From the NCBI RefSeq assembly GCF_001306135.1, contig NZ_LGKP01000005.1, positions 62,001 to 126,000 on the forward strand: a DNA stretch of 64,000 nt, in the 5' to 3' direction. This document shows, in pieces, positions 45,670-53,808 of this stretch. How positions within the stretch are numbered: the first letter of the stretch is position 1; the number at the start of each line of letters is the position of its first letter. Source of the DNA: Herpetosiphon geysericola (lineage in GTDB: Bacteria; Chloroflexota; Chloroflexia; Chloroflexales; Herpetosiphonaceae). The notes under the pieces are model-generated. The model saw nothing but the letters and a program-made list of their open reading frames with translations, did not search any database and had not been told where the DNA came from. The position numbers and the translations under genes are program-made.

Positions 45670-46326
45670 ATGCCTACACTCGCAATTGTCGGCGCCGGGC
45701 CAGGGATGGGTCGCGCGATCGCACAGACATTTGGGCGCAACGGGTTTCAAGTAGCCCTAGTCGCGCGCAATCAAGCCAAACTTACGGAGCTTGTTGCACA
45801 GCTTGAGCAAGAGGGCATTACGGCAGCGGGTTTTACTGCCGATGTATCTGAGCGCTCATCGCTCGTCGCCGCCTTTGCTGCAATTAAAGCACGCTTCGGC
45901 CCGGTGGATGTCCTCGAATTCTCGCCTGCTAATGCGGCGCTTCCCTCAGCTACGCCAACCGAGGTCAGTATCGCCAACCTTCAGCCGCAGATCGACTTCT
46001 ACATCTATGGTGCGATCACTGCGGTCGAACAGGTATTGCCCGATATGCTGGCGCGCGGCAGTGGCACGTTGCTGTTCACAACAGGTGGCTCCTCGATTAG
46101 CCCATCGCCAATGTTTGCAAACATTGGGATTGCCAGCGCAGGGCTGCGCAATTGGGTTTACAGCCTGCATGCGGTGCTGGCGGAGCACGGAATTCAGGCT
46201 GCGCATATCGCAATTAGCGCTTGGATCGGACAACAGCCAGGGGCAGCACCGGAAAACATTGCGCCGCTGTATTGGGAACTTTACAGTCAGCGTGACCAGA
46301 TCGAGCGCCACTTTTTGCCAGGGTGA
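45670..46326 (+). CDS. Divergent SDR-family protein lacking the catalytic Tyr/Lys
   Basis: The product is 218 aa with GGAG upstream. The Rossmann start LAIVGAGPGMGRAIAQTF and the RNQAKLTEL helix are typical of classical short-chain dehydrogenases, as is TLLFTTGGSS (beta-5 and Ser). At the YxxxK position it reads IGIASAGLRNW, so both Tyr and Lys appear missing. Other non-canonical SDRs use different residues or act as NAD(P) sensors. It is about 90 bp shorter at the C-terminus than usual. It lies convergent to an AraC regulator gene. Oxidoreductase activity should not be assumed. Confidence 0.85.
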   Translation: MPTLAIVGAGPGMGRAIAQTFGRNGFQVALVARNQAKLTELVAQLEQEGITAAGFTADVSERSSLVAAFAAIKARFGPVDVLEFSPANAALPSATPTEVSIANLQPQIDFYIYGAITAVEQVLPDMLARGSGTLLFTTGGSSISPSPMFANIGIASAGLRNWVYSLHAVLAEHGIQAAHIAISAWIGQQPGAAPENIAPLYWELYSQRDQIERHFLPG

Positions 46327-46437
46327 GCCATGAGTATCGATGTCCGATTTTAGAACTCATACTGCGACCGAGCGTGGATATGCTTCTGAAATTGACGCCA
46401 GAATTAGCGTTCTGGCGTCAATCAATTATCACCATCA

Positions 46438-47346
46438 TCATGCTTGGAGCAGCGCTTGCTCCCGCGCATACTGGGTTGGCGGCACCCCAACGTGCCGTGT
46501 AAAGGCAACACTGAAGGTGCTCGCGGAGCTGTAGCCAACCTGCTCGGCGACGTCGGCAACACTCACGCTCTTGTCGCGCAGGATATTTTTCGCCAGCGCT
46601 ATCCGCCAGCTGAGCAGGTATTCCATTGGCGTTACGCCGACTGCCTGCCGGAAGCGCTCAAAGAAGGTCGAACGCCCAAGCGCAGCCTCGTTGGCCAACT
46701 CGGCCACCGTCCACGCCCTAGTCGGCTGCTCGTGCATTCGGCGTAGAGCAATCGCCAGCCGCTCATCGGCCAACCCACGCAGCAGGCTTGGTGATGCTGC
46801 GGTTCCTGCTGCCGAGCGCAACGCTTCAATAAGCAGCACTTCAAGCAGGCGGGCAAGAATAACCTCACGCGCAGCTCGCTGCTCGCGCGCTTCTTCTTGG
46901 ACAAGCTCCATAAGGATAGCGAGTCGGCGCTCGTGGCGAACGTGCACAAGTTGCGGGAGCAGCGAGACAAGCAGGCGGGCATCTGGGGAATCGAAGACAC
47001 AGTAGCCCACCACCATGCGCACATCAGGCGGGCCGCTTGCCACACCATGACGGATTTCACCATTGGGGAACACAACGTGGTTGCTGGCGTGTTCCTGTGG
47101 TGCTGCTACAACACTCGACACAGTGAAGTCGAAGGCTGATGGGATCAGCACGAAATCACCCTGTTCGAGGAGCAGCGGCGCGCAGCCATCGACGGTAAGC
47201 CGAATCGTCCCTGCAAGGATTGCGCAGTAAAAGGGCCTGCCAACCTCCGTCCGTCGCACAATCCACGAGCCTGCGCCACTCACTAGCTTTGAGAATGGGG
47301 CACTCGGCTGAAGCAGCGTGACAACCTCTGCCAGCGGGTCAATCAT
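46438..47346 (-). CDS. AraC-family transcriptional regulator with cupin sensor domain
   Basis: The product is 302 aa with AGGAG upstream. The N-terminal cupin (about 10-190) belongs to the AraC cupin_6 type (GRPFYCAILAGTIRLTVDG, QGDFVLIPSAFDF). Two helix-turn-helix units follow: WTVAELANEAALGRSTFFER and VADVAEQVGYSSASTFSVAF, ending in VGVPPTQYARE. It is divergent from an SDR gene 97 bp away, which it most likely controls, together with itself. A TGGACGT-N11-ACGTCCA dyad lies between the two starts. Confidence 0.95.
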   Translation of the reverse strand: MIDPLAEVVTLLQPSAPFSKLVSGAGSWIVRRTEVGRPFYCAILAGTIRLTVDGCAPLLLEQGDFVLIPSAFDFTVSSVVAAPQEHASNHVVFPNGEIRHGVASGPPDVRMVVGYCVFDSPDARLLVSLLPQLVHVRHERRLAILMELVQEEAREQRAAREVILARLLEVLLIEALRSAAGTAASPSLLRGLADERLAIALRRMHEQPTRAWTVAELANEAALGRSTFFERFRQAVGVTPMEYLLSWRIALAKNILRDKSVSVADVAEQVGYSSASTFSVAFTRHVGVPPTQYAREQALLQA

Positions 47347-47370
47347 TTTTGGACTCCTACAAATGAAACG

Positions 47371-47395
47371 TGGACGTTCTAGTGTAGCACGTCCA
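47371..47395. promoter_or_regulatory. Candidate operator between AraC regulator and SDR
   Basis: TGGACGT (47371-47377) and ACGTCCA (47389-47395) form a perfect dyad with an 11-bp spacer, centred in the 97-bp divergent region. Position and symmetry suit the neighbouring AraC protein or another dimeric regulator. Confidence 0.55.
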
Positions 47396-47443
47396 GGTAG
47401 TGCTGGCTATACTTACAGCATCATCTTTCAACGAGGAGCCACC

Positions 47444-48202
47444 ATGAACACGATCTTAATCACAGGATGCTCGACCGGATTCGGCCTCGAAACGGCACGT
47501 ACCTTTCTCGAACGCGGCTGGAAGGTCATTGCCACGATGCGAACACCAAATGCCGACGTGTTGCCACCGTCCGAGCATCTGCGCGTCCTCGCGCTTGATG
47601 TCACCGATCCAGCGAGCATTCGCGCCGCAGTGCAAGCCGTCGGACCAATCGATGTGCTGGTCAACAACGCTGGTGTTGGTCTGCTCGGCATTGTCGAGGG
47701 TACTCCGATCGAGACAATCCGCGCCACGTTTGAGACCAACACGTTCGGCGCGATGGCCGTGACCCAGGCCTTCCTGCCGCAGTTCCGTCAGCAGCAGAGC
47801 GGAGTTATTGTAAACGTCTCTTCCAGCACGACGCTCAAGCCGCTTCCAATGCTCGCGGTATACACCGCAAGCAAGGCGGCGCTCAACGCGTTCAGCGATT
47901 CGCTCGCCTTGGAGCTTGAACCATTCGGCGTGCGGGTACGGTTGGTACTGCCCGGGAGTTCGCCGGAAACCGCATTTGGCCAGAATGCACAGACCGCTAT
48001 GCGAACGCAGGGTCTTAGTGTTCCCGAAGCCTACGCCGAATTTGCGCAGGGCGTTACTGAGGCCATGGCTGCCCGCCGTGCGCAACCGCGCACCCGATCG
48101 CTCGATGTGGCCGAAGCCATCTGGCAGGCAGTCACCGATGCTGCAAGTCCAATGCATCTGCCTGCTGGCGCAGATGCTGTTATGCTCTCAACCGCGAACT
48201 AG
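47444..48202 (+). CDS. Short-chain dehydrogenase/reductase
   Basis: The product is 252 aa from MNTILITGCSTGFG, with GAGGAG upstream; a longer start has no ribosome site. The cofactor motif is TGCSTGFG, NNAGVG is present, the catalytic Ser is in VNVSSSTTL, and the active site is YTASKAAL. NADP preference is suggested by basic residues after beta-2. It is a classical SDR of unknown substrate, divergent from an AraC regulator that probably induces it in response to a small molecule. Confidence 0.93.
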   Translation: MNTILITGCSTGFGLETARTFLERGWKVIATMRTPNADVLPPSEHLRVLALDVTDPASIRAAVQAVGPIDVLVNNAGVGLLGIVEGTPIETIRATFETNTFGAMAVTQAFLPQFRQQQSGVIVNVSSSTTLKPLPMLAVYTASKAALNAFSDSLALELEPFGVRVRLVLPGSSPETAFGQNAQTAMRTQGLSVPEAYAEFAQGVTEAMAARRAQPRTRSLDVAEAIWQAVTDAASPMHLPAGADAVMLSTAN

Positions 48203-48236
48203 CAGGATGACGCCAATTCACGACCGTCCTTATCCG

Positions 48237-48272
48237 AGACGATCCGCGTTTGTGCACAAGCGCGGATCGTCT
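48237..48272. terminator. Bidirectional terminator hairpin
   Basis: AGACGATCCGCG (48237-48248) pairs perfectly with CGCGGATCGTCT (48261-48272), loop 12 nt, between the convergent SDR and lipoprotein genes. Confidence 0.8.
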
Positions 48273-48279
48273 TATCCAT

Positions 48280-48834
48280 TTAATCTTGGGGCCAATTCTT
48301 TACTGAAAACGGGCCAGATATTTCGCGGGTCATGCTCACCGTAGAACCAGCAGCATCGTCCGTAACGGTAATCGTCATCCCAAATGCAGGGCCACAGACT
48401 CCATTTGCCGTGTAGCTATAGGTGCTTGTTGTTGCACTAAATTGCTCTTCCTGCCACGCAGCAGCAAGGGCTTGTTCGCGATACCAAGCCAAAATCGTGG
48501 CTGCTGTTGCAGAACTGCTAAACGTCGTATGCCGGATAGCAGCGAGATCAGTGGGAGTCTCGGTCTGAAGAAGATCAGAATAGTCAGGATACAGGAGCCG
48601 CTGGGGATAGACAGGATGATCTAATGTTTCGCAACCACGATATTCATACCACTCCTCCTCAGTGGGCGTTGGTTGCGCCAGCGTAGCTTGAACTGACGTT
48701 GCCGACGGTAGCAGCTTGGCCTGCATTATCGTTGCGGTGGCTAGCACAGACTCTTGGGGAATGCTAGATTGTGGTGCAGAATCACATCCCTGAAGCAGTA
48801 CAACTGCCAGCAAAAGCACAAACACATAGTTCAT
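48280..48834 (-). CDS. Hypothetical lipoprotein, 184 aa
   Basis: A lipoprotein signal peptide ends in the lipobox LLQGC (Cys17), followed by a Ser/Thr/Ala-rich linker. The C-terminal domain (about 75-184) contains SATAATILAWYREQALAAAW and FGMTITVTDD, a pattern common in small exported Chloroflexota proteins. No function can be given. It should be anchored on the outer face of the membrane. Confidence 0.8.
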   Translation of the reverse strand: MNYVFVLLLAVVLLQGCDSAPQSSIPQESVLATATIMQAKLLPSATSVQATLAQPTPTEEEWYEYRGCETLDHPVYPQRLLYPDYSDLLQTETPTDLAAIRHTTFSSSATAATILAWYREQALAAAWQEEQFSATTSTYSYTANGVCGPAFGMTITVTDDAAGSTVSMTREISGPFSVKNWPQD

Positions 48835-49041
48835 CGAAACCCTCCTTAATCTACCATCGAGAACGCAGTTGCTTGTAGTACGTAAAACATCCGAGATTGT
48901 TCACTTGTTCCTACGAAAAAACGATTCCATGAGCATTTGCTACGCTGAATGCTATAATCGGTCATTGAAGCAAGATCCATTGAGAATGAGGATTTTTTGC
49001 AAGCATAACAACCATTGTAGTTTATATTGATGGAGATTATG

Positions 49042-49431
49042 ATGAGTTTTAGCGAAACGCATGACATTATTCCAAAACTGCACGCTATTCTTGCTGCTGT
49101 CCCCGACGTTGCTGATGAACATCATCTTGGGCGGCCATTTTTGACCGCCTATCAAATTGCAATTGCCTTTGCCCAGCGCCATCCTGATGATGTGACAAAC
49201 TTAGGCCATCCTATCGGTGGCCAAGGTAGTGGTAGCCGCTATAGCCTTTCAACCTATGTTGCCCGGCTTTTGTCGGGCTATGTAAAAGCCAATCCAAACG
49301 GGCCAATCGAAGGCGCGTTTATCTCAAACTGGCATCTTAACGAGCTAACGTTTAACTATAATGAGCAGCTTATTCGCTCATCGTTAACCGAATCGTCGTT
49401 TCCGCTCTCGATGTTTCGGCTAAAATCATAG
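49042..49431 (+). CDS. Small hypothetical protein, 129 aa
   Basis: I do not recognise this protein. The ATG at 49042 lies 6 nt after GGAG; the ATG just before it is an equal alternative. It is soluble, mostly helical, with a Gly/Ser turn (GGQGSGSRYSLSTYVARLL) in the middle. A good terminator follows. It stands alone between a lipoprotein gene and the metallophore-like operon. Confidence 0.72.
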   Translation: MSFSETHDIIPKLHAILAAVPDVADEHHLGRPFLTAYQIAIAFAQRHPDDVTNLGHPIGGQGSGSRYSLSTYVARLLSGYVKANPNGPIEGAFISNWHLNELTFNYNEQLIRSSLTESSFPLSMFRLKS

Positions 49432-49472
49432 CCCTAGGGTGGTGCTCAATAGTTTTGCATTCTTCAGCGCAT

Positions 49473-49498
49473 AAAACCGCAGCCTTGCTGCGGTTTTT
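49473..49498 (+). terminator. Intrinsic terminator
   Basis: AAAACCGCAG (49473-49482) pairs with CTGCGGTTTT (49488-49497) over a 5-nt loop, followed by T. It ends the 129-aa gene and insulates the operon at 49623. Confidence 0.9.
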
Positions 49499-49543
49499 GT
49501 GTACCAGCCAACCCTTGCTAGCTTTAATCAACCTCGCCCACGC

Positions 49544-49605
49544 TTGACAAATTATTGAGACTTAGTATTATTATCAAGGATTATTGATACTGAGTATTAT
49601 TATAT
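49544..49605 (+). promoter_or_regulatory. Promoter with two Fur/Zur-like boxes
   Basis: TTGACA (49544-49549) and TATTAT (49566-49571), 16 bp apart, form a strong sigma70-type promoter 52 bp before the operon start. TTAGTATTATTATCA (49562-49576) and TGAGTATTATTATAT (49591-49605) are 29 bp apart and resemble the Fur 7-1-7 consensus TGATAATNATTATCA at 11 and 10 of 14 positions. The first covers the -10 and the second lies just past the start point, so binding would repress. The regulator (Fur, Zur or other) is not encoded in the window. Confidence 0.65.
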
Positions 49606-49622
49606 AGCTGAAGGGGCATGCG

Positions 49623-50903
49623 ATGGGGCATCTGTTGATGCTAGAGAGTTGGGTTGGGGGAACGGGCCAGATTTTGCCAGCGGCCATTACGGCACTGGGC
49701 CATAGCTATAGTTTTGTGACGCGGCGGCGGGAGCATTACGCGACGCCACCAGCTACCCACCCAGTGCTGGCTTATGCCCAACATGTGCTTACGACGGAAA
49801 CCAATGACGAAGCAGCGCTGATAGATTTTCTACGTGAGCAACATCGCTTGCTGCATTTCGATGGCGTGCTGACGATTTGCGATTATTACATCGACACTGC
49901 GCGCCAAGTGGCTGCTGTGCTTGATTTGCCATGTTCGTTTCCGAGCCACGTTCGTAGCATTCGCAATAAAGGCCTGTTGCGCCAAGCGCTAGATCGGGCA
50001 GGATTGGCAAATCCAGCGTATCAACTGGTGAACTCGTGGAGCGAAGCCCAAACTGCGGCGCTGACGATTGGCTATCCGTTGGTGATTAAGCCGACCGATT
50101 TGGCTTCGAGTGCCTATGTGCGCTTGGTACACAACGACGCTGAGCTACGCGAAAGCTATACAACGCTTGCTGGTTTTGAGCGCAACTTCCGCGACCAGCC
50201 CCGCGAGCGAGCGGTTTTGCTCGAAGCCTATATGCATGGCCCAGAAGTTAGCGTTGAAGCATGTACATTTGCTGGCGAAACCACCATCCTTGGGATTACT
50301 GATAAGGGCCTCACTGGCGAGCCATATTTTATCGAAGATAGCCATATGTTTCCGGCTGCGCTGAGCGAGCAGGATCAAAGCGTAACTATTGAGCTTGTGC
50401 GGGCTGCGCTCACGGCGGTGGGCTTTGATCATGGCATCAGTCATACCGAAGTTAAGCTGACTCCCACTGGCCCACGCATTGTCGAGATCAATCCGCGTGT
50501 TGGCGGCAATTACATCGCCGAATTGGTTGATCGGGTCAGTGGGATTAATCTGCTGAATGCGACAATTGAGCTAGCGCTTGGGCAACGACCAAACGTGCAG
50601 CCACGCGAAACCAGCATTTCGAGTGCGGCAATTCAATTTTTGGTGCCCAACCAGGCTGGCACAGTGCAGGCGATTCATGGCCAAACTGCGCTTGCCAACG
50701 CGCCGCATGTTGCCCGCTGGACGCTTAGCGCGACTGCTGGCAGCACAATTGATCAGCCGATCGATAATGCTTGTTATTTGGGCCATGTGGTTGCGGTTGA
50801 TGCTGATGGCTTGCAAGCCCGTTCATTTGCTAGCCAAGCGGCGGCTTTGCTGGAATTTGAATTTGCCGAGCAGCCAAGTTTGGAGGTTGCTCGCAATGGC
50901 TAA
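49623..50903 (+). CDS. ATP-grasp ligase
   Basis: The product is 426 aa with AAGGGG upstream. The fold is that of carboxylate-amine/thiol ligases: a preATP domain (VLTICDYYIDTARQVAAVL), the ATP-binding Lys in GYPLVIKPTDLASS, VLLEAYMHGPEVSVEA, and the metal ligands in VKLTPTGPRIVEINPRVGG. It should form an amide between an acyl phosphate and an amino group. As first gene of a five-gene operon with an SbnA-like synthase, it may couple an amino acid such as 2,3-diaminopropionate or a related unit; this is inference. It overlaps the next gene by 8 bp, so translation is coupled. Confidence 0.92.
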   Translation: MGHLLMLESWVGGTGQILPAAITALGHSYSFVTRRREHYATPPATHPVLAYAQHVLTTETNDEAALIDFLREQHRLLHFDGVLTICDYYIDTARQVAAVLDLPCSFPSHVRSIRNKGLLRQALDRAGLANPAYQLVNSWSEAQTAALTIGYPLVIKPTDLASSAYVRLVHNDAELRESYTTLAGFERNFRDQPRERAVLLEAYMHGPEVSVEACTFAGETTILGITDKGLTGEPYFIEDSHMFPAALSEQDQSVTIELVRAALTAVGFDHGISHTEVKLTPTGPRIVEINPRVGGNYIAELVDRVSGINLLNATIELALGQRPNVQPRETSISSAAIQFLVPNQAGTVQAIHGQTALANAPHVARWTLSATAGSTIDQPIDNACYLGHVVAVDADGLQARSFASQAAALLEFEFAEQPSLEVARNG

Positions 50904-51714
50904 GCCAAATTCCATCGCTGCTGCAAGCGTTGGCGAATTGATTAAAGCAGTTCTGGGTGGGGCTTATACGCTTGATCCCACTGAGCTATTTGCCACCGGC
51001 GCAATGTGGATTGCCCAAAGTACCAAGTTTCCGGGCACAACCCAGCTGTATCGCAACTACTATTTGCTGCTGCGCTCGGGGTCAGCGTTTGGCGCTTGCT
51101 GCGTTGAACGCGACGATCTGCCAGCGCTGGTTGCTGAAGATCTGGCGGGCGCTTCGCTGGCAAGCTTGCTGGCTGATCCGCGTTTGCCTGTGCGCATTGC
51201 CGCGCTTGATGCCTACTTCGGCAGCGTCGAGCCACATCGTGATGCAGCCCGTGCTACGCCATGGCAGCTGCCCCTTGGCACCCCGCACGATCGTGCTTTA
51301 GCCCGTGATCGGGCGATTGTAAGCTTGCTGAAGATTGAGCCAGGCCAACAGGTTGCGCTGATTGGAGTGGTTAATCCGTTGGTGCAAGCGATTCGCGAAC
51401 AGCGTGGCGTGTGTTTGCCCTGCGACTTCAACCTGCGCCAAACCCAATGGGGCGACCCAGTAAGCAACACGATGGAGCCAGCACTTGACGCCGCTGATGT
51501 GGTGATTGCAACTGGCATGACCTTGAGCAATGGCTCATTTGATCACATTTTGGAGCGGGTGCGGGCGCGCTCGGTGCCGCTGGTGGTCTATGCCCAAACT
51601 GGCAGCAGCATTGTGCCGCAGTTTCTTGATCATGGCGTGACAGCGGTATCAGCTGAGCCATTTCCTTTTTCGCAATTTAGCGCCGAGCCAAGCGTGCTCT
51701 ATCGCTATCAATAA
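50896..51714 (+). CDS. DUF4213/DUF364-like protein, putative metal-chelation domain
   Basis: The product is 272 aa. The ATG at 50896 has GGAGG 9 nt upstream and overlaps the ATP-grasp gene. The C-terminal half has a Rossmann-like strand (QVALIGVVNPLVQAI) and the segment DVVIATGMTLSNGSFDHILE, which matches the TGTTLxNGTLDxIL pattern I associate with DUF364. That family has been annotated as possible heavy-metal chelation proteins and is often paired with an N-terminal DUF4213. A Cys pair (GACCVERDD) and CLPCDF could bind metal. Its place beside SbnA-like and ATP-grasp genes supports a metallophore link, but its reaction is unknown. Confidence 0.8.
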   Translation: MAKPNSIAAASVGELIKAVLGGAYTLDPTELFATGAMWIAQSTKFPGTTQLYRNYYLLLRSGSAFGACCVERDDLPALVAEDLAGASLASLLADPRLPVRIAALDAYFGSVEPHRDAARATPWQLPLGTPHDRALARDRAIVSLLKIEPGQQVALIGVVNPLVQAIREQRGVCLPCDFNLRQTQWGDPVSNTMEPALDAADVVIATGMTLSNGSFDHILERVRARSVPLVVYAQTGSSIVPQFLDHGVTAVSAEPFPFSQFSAEPSVLYRYQ

Positions 51715-51741
51715 CCCTGTGTGATTCGTTCTGGAGGACGG

Positions 51742-52566
51742 ATGGAGCTTCCAAGCAATTTTTCCAACCTGTTACACGATTATCCCCAGCTCTACGATCA
51801 TGTAATTCCCGACCCTGAGCAGGCGATGGGACGCTTTTTGCATGGCCTGCTTGAGCAGTTTGCGCCAGGGCCACGGCTGCTTGATGTGGGCTGTGGGCTT
51901 GGGCGCGAAATCGCCTATCTGCAAACCCAAGGCTATCAGCCAATTGGCATCGATTCGTCGGCGGCGATGATCGCATGGGCCAGCCAACGTAACCCAAGCC
52001 TGCGTTTTGTTCAGGCCAGCCAACAAACCTTTGCGCTTGATTGTGCCTTTGATGCAATTATTTGTGTTGGCAGCACCCTGCTTTACAATTTGACCAACGC
52101 TGAATTGCTCGGCACGTTGCGGCGGTTTCGCCAACACCTCGTTGAGGGTGGCGTGTTGGTGCTGGATATGCGCAATGCTGCCTTTTTCTTGACCGAAGCA
52201 GGCCAACGCTGGCTGCGCCAAGAACATCGCGAGGAAACCAAGCTGGCAAATGGCACACTCGTTGGCTTGACGCGATTTGACATAACGCCAAGTACACAAC
52301 TTCTCGAACGCTACTATACATGGCTATTTCCTGATCAGCCAGCGCTGCACGAGCACCTACAACATCGGTTGCTTTTTCCTCAAGAGCTGGGTTTATTGCT
52401 GCAACTAGCAGGCTTTGGCGTCGAAGTGATGTTTGACGAACCAGCTCCGCATATTGGTGCGTTTACTAGCGATTGGACGTTTGGCCAAAGCCTGTTTGGA
52501 CGACGCCTGCAAGTTGTGGCCCGTGCTTTGGCGCCAAGTGAGCAGGGAGCAACCGCATGGAGCTAA
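51742..52566 (+). CDS. SAM-dependent methyltransferase
   Basis: The product is 274 aa from the ATG at 51742, directly after GGAGG. The class I SAM motif is LLDVGCGLGREIAYL (about residues 50-64), followed by GIDSSAAMIAWA and AIICVGSTLLYNL. The C-terminal half (LLFPQELGLLLQLAGFGVEV) matches small-molecule methyltransferases of the methyltransf_11/25 type. It overlaps the MFS gene by 10 bp. N- or carboxyl-methylation of the operon product is likely but the target is unknown. Confidence 0.92.
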   Translation: MELPSNFSNLLHDYPQLYDHVIPDPEQAMGRFLHGLLEQFAPGPRLLDVGCGLGREIAYLQTQGYQPIGIDSSAAMIAWASQRNPSLRFVQASQQTFALDCAFDAIICVGSTLLYNLTNAELLGTLRRFRQHLVEGGVLVLDMRNAAFFLTEAGQRWLRQEHREETKLANGTLVGLTRFDITPSTQLLERYYTWLFPDQPALHEHLQHRLLFPQELGLLLQLAGFGVEVMFDEPAPHIGAFTSDWTFGQSLFGRRLQVVARALAPSEQGATAWS

Positions 52567-53798
52567 GTATGGCGGAGCGGCAACGCGGCCTACGTGCCTT
52601 GTTGGGCTTCACCTTTTTTATGGTCAGCGGCTTTACGTTGGTTATGCCGTTGGTCGCGGTGCATTTCGTCAATACGCTTGGCTGGGCGGCGGTGACCGTT
52701 GGCTTGGCCCTCGCCGTGCGTCAATTGACCCAACAAGGCTTGGCACTGGTGGCGGGAAGTCTGACCGACCGCATCGGAGCGCGCCAACTGTTGTGTGGCG
52801 GCGTTTTGCTGCGGGCAGTGGGTTTTGCCAGTCTAGCGTGGGCCAATACCATTCCTAGTTTGTTTACTGCCTTGGTGGTTTCAGCCTTGGGTGGGGCATT
52901 ATTCGAGGTGCCCTATCAGGCCTCGATTGCCATGCTGACCACTGATGAATCGCGGCCTCGTTATTATGCGCTGAGCAACCTTGTGAGTGGTGTGGCGACA
53001 ACACTTGGCCCGCTGATCGGCGTATGGCTGTTGCGCTTTGATTTTCAATGGGTTTGTTTGAGTGCGGCAGCCTGCTTTTTGGTGACGTTTGTGATTGCGG
53101 TGCTGGTGTTGCCAGCGGTGCGCACTGCTAATTCGAGCAAGAAGCTGGGGGCTGGCTATGCGCTCGTGTTTCGCGATCGACGCTTTTTGGCCTTGACAGC
53201 ATTGCTTATGGGCTATTGGTTTGTGGCAGTACAAATTAATATCAGCCTGCCAATTATGGTCGAACGGCTAACAGGCAGCAGCGATGGCGTTGGTGTAATG
53301 TTTGCGCTCAATGCTGGCATGACGGTCTGCTTGCAATACCCAATGATCCGGCTGCTGGAGCCACGGCTATCCACCCGCGCAATTCTCGTAATTGGGGTTG
53401 GGCTGATGGCCCTGAGCTTGGGTGCGGTTGGCTTGGTCGGTAGCTTTAGCCTCTTACTAGGCTGTGTTGGCTTTTTTGCCTTTGGCTCACTGCTGACCAG
53501 ACCAACCCAACAAAGTTTGACGGTGGCGCTGGCCGATTCGCAAGCCCTTGGCACCTATCTGGGGGTTAGTTCGCTGGCGTTGGCCATTGGTGGTGGCTTG
53601 GGCAATGGCGTAGGCGGCTGGCTGATCGATTTGGCAGCAGCCCATGCGCTGCCATTGCTGCCATGGATAGTGTTTGCAGTGGTGGGGTTGGTAAGCGCAA
53701 TTGGCCTCGTGCTGTTGCCGCTGCCCAAGCCTGCGCTTAATCCTGCTGCCGCGATCGAGGCTCATTCAGAGGGCGAAACGACTGCCGCCCCAGCGTGA
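52557..53798 (+). CDS. MFS exporter
   Basis: The product is 413 aa with twelve predicted membrane segments. The conserved loop 2-3 motif is GSLTDRIGARQ. Its start (GGGAG 8 nt upstream) lies inside the end of the methyltransferase gene. N- and C-terminal halves show the usual internal similarity, with FFAFGSLLTRPTQQSLTVAL in the second. It belongs to the multidrug or siderophore exporter group. In this operon it probably secretes the product; drug export is the alternative. Confidence 0.93.
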   Translation: MELSMAERQRGLRALLGFTFFMVSGFTLVMPLVAVHFVNTLGWAAVTVGLALAVRQLTQQGLALVAGSLTDRIGARQLLCGGVLLRAVGFASLAWANTIPSLFTALVVSALGGALFEVPYQASIAMLTTDESRPRYYALSNLVSGVATTLGPLIGVWLLRFDFQWVCLSAAACFLVTFVIAVLVLPAVRTANSSKKLGAGYALVFRDRRFLALTALLMGYWFVAVQINISLPIMVERLTGSSDGVGVMFALNAGMTVCLQYPMIRLLEPRLSTRAILVIGVGLMALSLGAVGLVGSFSLLLGCVGFFAFGSLLTRPTQQSLTVALADSQALGTYLGVSSLALAIGGGLGNGVGGWLIDLAAAHALPLLPWIVFAVVGLVSAIGLVLLPLPKPALNPAAAIEAHSEGETTAAPA

Positions 53799-53808
53799 TG
53801 GAGAATCT

